NCBI GenBank assembly: GCA_020343715.1
Contig: CP070808.1
Coordinates: forward strand, 1,871,023 to 1,889,670
Direction of reading: 5' to 3'
Source: Thermoplasmata archaeon
GTDB taxonomy: Archaea > Thermoplasmatota > DTKX01 > GCA-020343715
Length of the DNA: 18,648 nt
Of the stretch, positions 13,608 through 18,648 are shown piece by piece. Within the stretch, counting starts at the first letter, position 1, and each line of letters opens with the position of its first letter. The notes beneath the pieces were generated by a model. The model saw nothing but the letters and a program-made list of their open reading frames with translations. It was not told the origin of the DNA and ran no database searches. A program made the translations under genes and the position numbers.

Positions 13608-15605
13608 GTGAAGACGTCCCTCGCCAGCCTGGACATCCACGTGATCGTGGGGGAGCTGCGGAAGGCCCTCGTCGGCGGTTACGTGGACAAGGCCTACCAG
13701 CCCTCGTACGACGAGATCCTGCTCACCGTCACGGGAGGGGGTCAGCCCCGGCGGAAGGTGCTCGTCCACATCGGACGGTTCGTGTGCCTGACCACCCGGG
13801 ACAGGGAGATGCCCCAGAGCCCCTCGCCCTTCGCCATGCTGCTGCGCAAGCACCTGGCGAAGGCCCGCATCGTGGGGGTAGAGCAGCTGGGCTTCGACCG
13901 CATCGTGGTGGTCCACCTCCACGGCAGGGGGTCCGAGTTCCGGCTGGTCTGCGAGCTGTTCCGGAACGGCACCGTCATCCTTGTCAAGGGCGACGAGATC
14001 GTGCGCCCGGTCACCTCCAAGCACTGGGGCTCCCGGGAGGTCAAGGCGGGTCACGTCTTCAAGCCCCCGGCGCCCCGGGCGAACCCGATGACCATGGCCT
14101 TCCCGGAGTTCGCCGAGCTGGTGAGGGCCTCGGACAGCGACATAGTTCGCACCCTGGCGACCAGGGTGGGCCTGGGCGGGGAGTACGCCGAGGGACTCCT
14201 GGCCGTCGCCGGTGAGGACCCCGGGCGGGCCGCCGCCGAGATGTCCGACGAGGAGCTGGGCCTGCTCTTCGAGGAGATGGGGTCCCTGTTCGAGAGGGCC
14301 GATGCGGAGCCGCGACCCCACGTCATCCGCAGGGACGACGAGGTCCACACGGTGCTGCCCCTGGTGCTGAACGAGGAGGCGGGGGATGTGACCGAGGGCT
14401 TCGACACCTTCAACGAGGCGGTGGACGCCTACTTCGCAGAGGGCCTGGCGGAGGCCGAGGCCGAGGACTTCTCGGACGAGTACATGGGGCACGTGAACAG
14501 ATTACGGCACCAGGCCGAGCAGCAGCGGCACGCCGCCGAGTCATACGAGGCAGAGATCTCCGTCAACCAGCGCCGGGGCGACCTGATATACGCCAACTTC
14601 CAGCACTGCGAGGCGGTGCTCAGGGACCTGCTGGAGGCCAAGGAGGCCCTGGGATGGCGGGAGGTGGAGCGGCGGGTGGCCGAGACTGACCTGGTGGGGG
14701 AGATCAACACCCACGACGGCTACGTTTCCGTTCCCCTCACCGCGGGCGAGGGGGAGCCCGAGGGGGTGAAGCTCCGGTTCAACCTGACCATCCCCGAGAA
14801 CGCCGAGTTCTACTACACCAAGGCCAAGCGGGCCAGGGAGAAGTCCGCCGGTGCCATCGAGGCCCTCCAGGAGACGGAGGAGAGGCTTGCCAAGGCCGAG
14901 GAGGCGGCACGGAAGGCCCAGGAGGAGGGTGCCGCCATGGTGGAGGAGGCGGTGGCGGGGAGGGTCCGCCAGAAGCGTACCAAGCGCCACTGGTTCGAGA
15001 GGTACCGGTGGACGCTGGCCACCGACGGTACCATCATCGTGGGGGGCAAGGACGCCTCCTCCAACGAGAGGGTGGTGAAGAAGTATCTCAAGGACAGGGA
15101 CAGGTACTGCCACGCCGACTTCCACGGGGCACCGTCGGTGGTGGTGAAGGACCCGGGGGACGGGGTGTCCGAGGACGCCCTGGAGCAGGGCTGCGCCGTG
15201 GCCGCCATCTTCTCCCGGGCCTGGTCCTCGGGCCGCGCCTCGGCGGACGCCTACTGGGTCATGCCCGAGCAGGTCTCCAAGACGCCCCAGTCGGGGGAGT
15301 TCGTCCCAAAGGGCGGCTTCATCATCCGGGGGCGTCGGAACTACATAAAGGACATCCAGATGCGGGCCGCTGTGGGCCTGGTGGAGTTCGAGGGGGACAT
15401 GCTGGTCATGGCCGGTCCCGTGGCCGCGCTGTCGTACCGGTCGAAGTCGTGGGTGGAGCTGGAGCCCTCGAAGGACCGGAAGGAGGGCACGGCGAAGCAG
15501 GTGGCACGCATGCTCGGCGCCGAGCTGGACGAGGTGGTCGCGGTGCTGCCCCCCGGAGGCTGTCGCGTGGCGGCCAGCCACGGGATCTCCGAGGACAGGG
15601 CCTAG
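13608..15605 (+). CDS. rqcH: NFACT family ribosome quality control protein (RqcH/Rqc2/NEMF homologue)
   Basis: 665 residues from GTG 13608. NFACT proteins bind stalled 60S/50S-peptidyl-tRNA complexes and recruit tRNA to add C-terminal tails. The NFACT-N domain opens with KTSLASLDIHVIVGELRKAL; PSPFAMLLRKHL (72-83) and GFDRIVVVHL (95-104) follow. With this start the tRNA-binding Asp-Arg pair falls at D97/R98, the numbering known for Bacillus RqcH, which supports the start. A longer frame from 13536 is possible but would carry 24 residues unlike the family. The middle (about 265-450) is acidic and helical, with long coiled-coil segments. NFACT-R begins near 452: KRTKRHWFERYRW, GGKDASSNERVVKKYLKD, YCHADFHGAPSVVVKD. 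It lies divergent from tRNA-Thr and convergent with the next gene, sharing a CTAG at the stops. Confidence 0.93.
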   Translation: MKTSLASLDIHVIVGELRKALVGGYVDKAYQPSYDEILLTVTGGGQPRRKVLVHIGRFVCLTTRDREMPQSPSPFAMLLRKHLAKARIVGVEQLGFDRIVVVHLHGRGSEFRLVCELFRNGTVILVKGDEIVRPVTSKHWGSREVKAGHVFKPPAPRANPMTMAFPEFAELVRASDSDIVRTLATRVGLGGEYAEGLLAVAGEDPGRAAAEMSDEELGLLFEEMGSLFERADAEPRPHVIRRDDEVHTVLPLVLNEEAGDVTEGFDTFNEAVDAYFAEGLAEAEAEDFSDEYMGHVNRLRHQAEQQRHAAESYEAEISVNQRRGDLIYANFQHCEAVLRDLLEAKEALGWREVERRVAETDLVGEINTHDGYVSVPLTAGEGEPEGVKLRFNLTIPENAEFYYTKAKRAREKSAGAIEALQETEERLAKAEEAARKAQEEGAAMVEEAVAGRVRQKRTKRHWFERYRWTLATDGTIIVGGKDASSNERVVKKYLKDRDRYCHADFHGAPSVVVKDPGDGVSEDALEQGCAVAAIFSRAWSSGRASADAYWVMPEQVSKTPQSGEFVPKGGFIIRGRRNYIKDIQMRAAVGLVEFEGDMLVMAGPVAALSYRSKSWVELEPSKDRKEGTAKQVARMLGAELDEVVAVLPPGGCRVAASHGISEDRA

Positions 15606-16888
15606 GTCCCCTTGCCGTCCTCGGTCTGACCCGTGATCTCCTGGAGCCGGCGGACCTTCCGTCGGGTGTAGAAGTACTGGACCAAGATGATGACGGCTAT
15701 CGCCAGGACCACGTAGAGGATGACGCCCGCGATGGTGATCGGGGCCGGGTCACCCTCCAGGACCTCCAGCTCGAAGGACTCCGTGACCTCGTCGGAGCCC
15801 GCCTGGGTCACGTGGACCTCGATGGTGTACTTGCCCGCCTTCTCGAAGTGGTGGGAGACTGTGTAGGTCCCCGCCTTCCCGCCCTCGACGGCCGTCACGG
15901 TGGTCGAGTCGGGGCTATGGCCAGCCTCGGCGAGAACGGTGGAAACGGACTCGATCACCACGCCGTCCTTGGCGTAGTCCGAGTGGTTGTTGGCGTTTAG
16001 GGTGACCCGGACCTGGTGCTCCCCGTCCTCCATGGCGCCCAAGTAGTACCATCCACCGTACAGGCGGGCCACCTTGTGGTCGTCCACGTACAGGTGGGCG
16101 TGGCCCTCGCCCATGACGGGGGCAGTGCTGGCGTTCTCGGGCGCCCAACGGAAGTTCTCCGTCTCGATCTGCACGTTCCATCCCGCCTTGGGGTCCTCGT
16201 GGACCGTCACCTGCACCTGGGGGGTCGGCACGCCGTCGGGGACCTCGACCTTGGGCATCATCATGTGTCCGTGGCCCTCGTCCCGGGTCTGGGTGATGGT
16301 GACCTCGTCGGCCACCATGACCCCGTCCACCGCCATGTCCGTGTGGTCGTTGGTGTTCAGGGTGACCCGGACCTTGTGGTCCCCCTTCTCCAGGCCGCTT
16401 ATGTGGTACCACTCGGTGTACAGCCGGCCTATCTTCACGTCGTCTATGTAAAGGTGGGCGTGGCCCTCGCCCCATACCCTCTCGGTGCTGGCGCGCTGGG
16501 GCGCGAACTCGAAGTTGGTGGTCTGGACTTGCAGGTTCCACCCGGCCTTCGGGTCCTCGGTGACATCGATCTCCACGGCAGGGGTCGGGACGTCGTCTGG
16601 GACCTCCATGGGCTCACCGTGGCCGTGGCCGCCACCCCCTGAGCCCTGGCGCTCGATGTGGACCTCCACCTGGGCGCCGGTGACGGGGTCGCCCGTGTCC
16701 TTGTCGGTCAGGGTGAACGTCAGGTCCACGTCGCTGTTCATGACCAGCACGTCCTCGGAGGTCTCCAGGTCTACCTCCACGTCGGTCCCGCTGGACATCT
16801 CCGCCTGGGCGGGTGCAATCAGCAGGAACGCCACCATCAGGCCTAGGACCGCGCTAACCCTCTTCGTTCGTCGACTTGGCTGTCTCAT
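15602..16888 (-). CDS. Secreted, membrane-anchored His-rich protein with duplicated GEGHAHLY domain
   Basis: 428 residues: Arg-rich signal peptide (cleavage near AQA, 27-29), ectodomain, C-terminal TM (about 383-405) and a short basic cytoplasmic tail. The ectodomain has a beta segment SDVDLTFTLTDKDTGDPVTGAQVEV (52-76, YtkA/FixH-like), a HGHG spacer (88-91), two repeats with an exact 120-residue period (each with EDPKAGWN, NF..AP..AST, GEGHAHLY, ARLY/GRLY..WY, VRVTLN.N.H.D), and a final segment GGKAGTYTVSHHFEKAGKYTIEVHVT (336-361) that looks like the other half of the YtkA-like fold. HGHMMM (205-210) and other His/Met clusters suggest metal, perhaps copper, binding; similar GEGHAHLY proteins in bacteria are mostly uncharacterised. 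Start ATG 16888 has GGAGGT about 8 nt upstream and overlaps the preceding gene by 35 nt. Confidence 0.8.
   Translation of the reverse strand: MRQPSRRTKRVSAVLGLMVAFLLIAPAQAEMSSGTDVEVDLETSEDVLVMNSDVDLTFTLTDKDTGDPVTGAQVEVHIERQGSGGGGHGHGEPMEVPDDVPTPAVEIDVTEDPKAGWNLQVQTTNFEFAPQRASTERVWGEGHAHLYIDDVKIGRLYTEWYHISGLEKGDHKVRVTLNTNDHTDMAVDGVMVADEVTITQTRDEGHGHMMMPKVEVPDGVPTPQVQVTVHEDPKAGWNVQIETENFRWAPENASTAPVMGEGHAHLYVDDHKVARLYGGWYYLGAMEDGEHQVRVTLNANNHSDYAKDGVVIESVSTVLAEAGHSPDSTTVTAVEGGKAGTYTVSHHFEKAGKYTIEVHVTQAGSDEVTESFELEVLEGDPAPITIAGVILYVVLAIAVIILVQYFYTRRKVRRLQEITGQTEDGKGT
15917..16606 (-). repeat. Two-copy protein-domain repeat, 360-bp period
   Basis: Residues about 95-204 and 215-324 of the His-rich secreted protein align at an exact 120-residue offset: VPTP, EDPKAGWN, GEGHAHLY and VRVTLN fall in both copies. 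The DNA still shares runs such as AGGTGGGCGTGGCCCTCGCC but has diverged widely between them, so the duplication is not recent. Confidence 0.85.
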
Positions 16889-17669
16889 CGATGATGACCT
16901 CCTTGATCTTGTCGGGACTGTCTATGGCCCTCATCTTGATGTCCACCCTCGCCTTCGGCTCCCCCGTGAGGAAGACGACATGGAGGGCGCTCACGTCCAG
17001 CAGGCCCTTGAGCCGTGACTCCTTGACCTCGACGGAGTCCAGGTCCCGCAGGGGCATGCTGATGGCCAGGGGGCTGAAGGTCCCGAAGGACGTGTAGAGG
17101 GCAAGGGGGGAGACGCCGTACCAGGCGTTCTTCCAGCCCGCGGCCGAGTGTAGGAACAGCACCACGATGGCGCTGGCGTGGACGGAGGTGTACACGTAGA
17201 CGGTGTTGTCGCCCAGCCACTGGTACGTGTACACGGAGAAGAAGGTGGCAAGGCCGGTAAGGACGAAGAAGTGGGGCAGGTTCTTCGAGATGATGTACAT
17301 CCGCCTGTTGGGCCGGAACGCGTGGGACAGGGAGTCGTCCTCCCTCAGGAACTGCCCGAAGACCTCCTCGGCCTCATCGGGCACGGGGCCGCTGACCGGG
17401 TCGGGCACGCTCCCGCTGGTGCGGGCCCTCCAAGCGGCGAAGAGCAGCGCCACCATGGCGATGACGTGGATGACGCCCACCACGATGGGGGTCAGGAGCA
17501 GCTCGCCCAGGCTTGGGTTGTCGTGGTCCTCTCCCCCCGCCAGCTCACCGTGGGCCATGACGGGTGTGGCTATGGCGGCGAGGATGGCGATGACGCTGAG
17601 CACCAGAAGAAATGGCCAGGACCGTGATCGGTGGAATACGCGTCCCGTTCCGGTGATGCCACCCATCAT
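16854..17669 (-). CDS. Membrane protein with bacterial-PH-like C-terminal domain
   Basis: 271 residues from ATG 17669 (ATG 17666 adjacent). An N-terminal hydrophobic helix (about 19-38) ends ...ATPVMAHG, like a signal peptide or anchor. Further TM segments lie near 59-80, 134-150 and 158-176, with an acidic linker (85-112) between the second and third. From about 180 the sequence WYGVSPLALYTSFGTFSP, SMPLRDLDSVEVKESRLKGLLDVSALHVVF resembles the bPH_2 (YdbT-like) membrane-associated domain. It ends in a lysine/glutamate tail. A longer reading frame upstream (to 17876) crosses the promoter region and is rejected. It overlaps the His-rich protein gene by 35 nt, so the two are one operon and may act together at the cell envelope. 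Function unknown. Confidence 0.7.
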   Translation of the reverse strand: MMGGITGTGRVFHRSRSWPFLLVLSVIAILAAIATPVMAHGELAGGEDHDNPSLGELLLTPIVVGVIHVIAMVALLFAAWRARTSGSVPDPVSGPVPDEAEEVFGQFLREDDSLSHAFRPNRRMYIISKNLPHFFVLTGLATFFSVYTYQWLGDNTVYVYTSVHASAIVVLFLHSAAGWKNAWYGVSPLALYTSFGTFSPLAISMPLRDLDSVEVKESRLKGLLDVSALHVVFLTGEPKARVDIKMRAIDSPDKIKEVIIDETAKSTNEEG

Positions 17670-17746
17670 TCGATCGCCACCCGTCCCATACGGGTCCCCG
17701 CTGACCTTCGGGACCCGGTTCGTGGACAGGCAGATTACCTCCGCCC

Positions 17747-17765
17747 GTTTAAAACCGTTTATACC
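17747..17765 (-). promoter_or_regulatory. Box A region for the PH-like/His-rich protein operon
   Basis: The minus strand reads GGTATAAACGG then TTTTAAAC, the only A/T-rich elements between the two envelope transcription units. They predict a start of transcription near 17720-17730 and a leader of about 55 nt before ATG 17669, with GGTGG shortly before the ATG as Shine-Dalgarno. Confidence 0.5.
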
Positions 17766-17777
17766 TGATATGTCACG

Positions 17778-17799
17778 GGGCCCGCCCTGGGGCGGGCCC
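17778..17799 (-). terminator. Perfect 9-bp GC hairpin downstream of the PKD-protein gene
   Basis: GGGCCCGCC and GGCGGGCCC flank the loop CTGG, 15 nt after the stop of the PKD-domain gene. No T-run follows on the minus strand, so it is not a classical archaeal terminator. It may stabilise the mRNA 3' end or insulate the next promoter. Confidence 0.4.
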
Positions 17800-17814
17800 A
17801 CCCCAGCGAAAGCC

Positions 17815-18648
17815 TCAGGAGTGGCGCCTGAGGAAGTTGTCCTCGTCCGGGTCGGCGAAGTACCACGAGTCGCCAATCTTTATGATGGGGGTGCCATCGT
17901 CCAGCGTCTTGTGCTCGCCCTCGGCCATGGCCTTTGCCAGCTCGTACCAGTCCATGTGTGCCAGCTCGCTGGAGGGCACGCCGAAGGGCAGGGCGGCGAT
18001 GGCTGCCTGGTACTCCCGCTTCAGCTCGTCCAGCCTCTGCTGCTCGGGGTCGGCCTCGTACAGCGAGGCCGTGTCCACCGCCACAGACTCCAGCTTCCCG
18101 GTAGATGCCGGTGCGGGTTCGGGTGTCGCCGTCGGTGCGGGTGCGGGCTCGGCCTCCTCCTTGGGGGCGGGCTCCTCCTTCTTCTCGTAGTCGGCACCGT
18201 ACAGCGCCGCCGCCTCGTCGACGGGCTTCTTCTTGGCCTTCTGCTCGGGGGCGATGTCCTCCAGGCCCTTGTCGTATGCCGCCGCGGCGGATGGGAGCAG
18301 CTCATCCTCCGGGGGCTCTGAGTACTCTATGTAGTCGGGGTTGGCGACCCCCTTGCCTCGGACGAACACGAAGAGCACCACGCCGACGATGACCGCCAGC
18401 ACGACTCCGATGATGAGGCCGATGGGCAGGCCCTCGGTGGCGCCGCCACCACCGCCTCCGCCGCCGCCGCCGCCACCGCCGCCGCCACCGCCGGCCTTCT
18501 TGACGGTGAGCTCGACGACGGCCTCGTCGGTGAACTCGCCGTCGGAGACCTCCAGGGTGATCACGTGGTAGCCCACGGTGAGATTGATGTCGGTTAGGGT
18601 CTTTCCCTTGCCCAGCAGACCGTCCTGGTCGGAGGTCCAGGTGTAGGT
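17815..18648 (-). CDS. PKD-like domain membrane protein, 5'-truncated by the window edge
   Basis: 277 residues visible; the N-terminus lies beyond 18648. It begins inside an Ig/PKD-like domain: TYTWTSDQDGLL, then VGYHVITLEVSDGEFTDEAVVELTVKKA. A run of 17 glycines follows, then one TM helix (PIGLIIGVVLAVIVGVVLFVFV) and a basic stop-transfer, so the PKD part is outside and the rest cytoplasmic. The tail has an acidic, Ala/Pro-rich disordered region (PAPTATPEPAPA) and ends in a compact domain (about the last 85 residues) with ELKREYQAAIAALPFGVPSS, DDGTPIIKIGDSWYF and a terminal DEDNFLRRHS. I have seen this architecture in Thermoplasmatota-type proteins, but the function is unknown; adhesion or envelope scaffolding is possible. 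Confidence 0.8.
   Translation of the reverse strand, partial: TYTWTSDQDGLLGKGKTLTDINLTVGYHVITLEVSDGEFTDEAVVELTVKKAGGGGGGGGGGGGGGGGGATEGLPIGLIIGVVLAVIVGVVLFVFVRGKGVANPDYIEYSEPPEDELLPSAAAAYDKGLEDIAPEQKAKKKPVDEAAALYGADYEKKEEPAPKEEAEPAPAPTATPEPAPASTGKLESVAVDTASLYEADPEQQRLDELKREYQAAIAALPFGVPSSELAHMDWYELAKAMAEGEHKTLDDGTPIIKIGDSWYFADPDEDNFLRRHS
18442..18492 (-). repeat. Poly-glycine-encoding microsatellite (17 Gly codons)
   Basis: A run of 17 GGN codons, mostly GGC with some GGT and one GGA, makes a flexible linker between the PKD-like ectodomain and the TM helix. The mixed codons argue for selection on protein rather than simple slippage, though length could vary among strains. Confidence 0.9.

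Noticed and set aside
17670..17876. A 69-residue N-terminal extension of the PH-like membrane protein
   Set aside because: It would run through the A/T-rich promoter and the GC hairpin, and its translation lacks structure; the signal-peptide-like helix follows ATG 17669.
18442..18492. Short tandem array resembling a repeat locus or CRISPR
   Set aside because: It is an in-frame poly-Gly linker within a membrane protein; there are no spacers.

Overview
The window reads as archaeal chromosomal DNA of very high GC content. The evidence is an archaeal-type NFACT protein, Hdr-type redox genes, an UPF0104 flippase-like protein and two GT-C glycosyltransferases. Start sites are either Shine-Dalgarno led (GGAGGTG or GGTGAT, about 5 nt before the start) or have an A/T-rich box A about 26 nt upstream of a probable leaderless start. 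The single-TM protein with a PKD-like ectodomain, poly-Gly linker and small C-terminal domain resembles proteins common in Thermoplasmatota. I infer a GC-rich Thermoplasmatota-like archaeon, but the phylum is not proven by the sequence.

Region 1 (about 5-8807, + strand) is a tightly packed redox operon of six genes that overlap or abut. In order they are: a short, ligand-poor aldehyde ferredoxin oxidoreductase (AOR) homologue; a BPL_N/glutamine-amidotransferase-like protein with no standard start codon; HdrA fused to MvhD; a tandem HdrD-like Fe-S/CCG protein; HdrC; and HdrB. HdrA-MvhD, HdrB and HdrC together make a flavin-based electron-bifurcating or confurcating core. The AOR-like and double HdrD-like proteins are candidate extra electron-transfer subunits. 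No hydrogenase, formate dehydrogenase or methanogenesis gene lies in the window. This operon is the best candidate for an undescribed system.

Region 2 (8831-11028, +) has thymidylate kinase, probably leaderless from a box A sitting on the hdrB stop codon, then a GT-C membrane glycosyltransferase.

Region 3 (11044-13331, -) has an UPF0104 membrane protein, a second GT-C-like glycosyltransferase, and a newly recognised 42-residue single-TM protein with a strong Shine-Dalgarno that leads the unit. Together with the GT-C gene at 9571 these suggest lipid-linked glycan or cell-surface glycosylation.

Region 4 (13439-15605) has tRNA-Thr(GGT) on the minus strand with encoded CCA, and divergent from it an NFACT/RqcH-family ribosome quality control gene.

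Region 5 (15602-18648, -) encodes cell-envelope proteins: a secreted His-rich protein with two 120-residue-period repeats, apparently nested in a YtkA/FixH-like domain; an overlapping upstream membrane protein with a bacterial-PH-like tail; and the C-terminal part of a PKD-domain membrane protein running off the right edge. No stretch above 300 bases lacks a gene. I saw no CRISPR array, insertion sequence or integrase.
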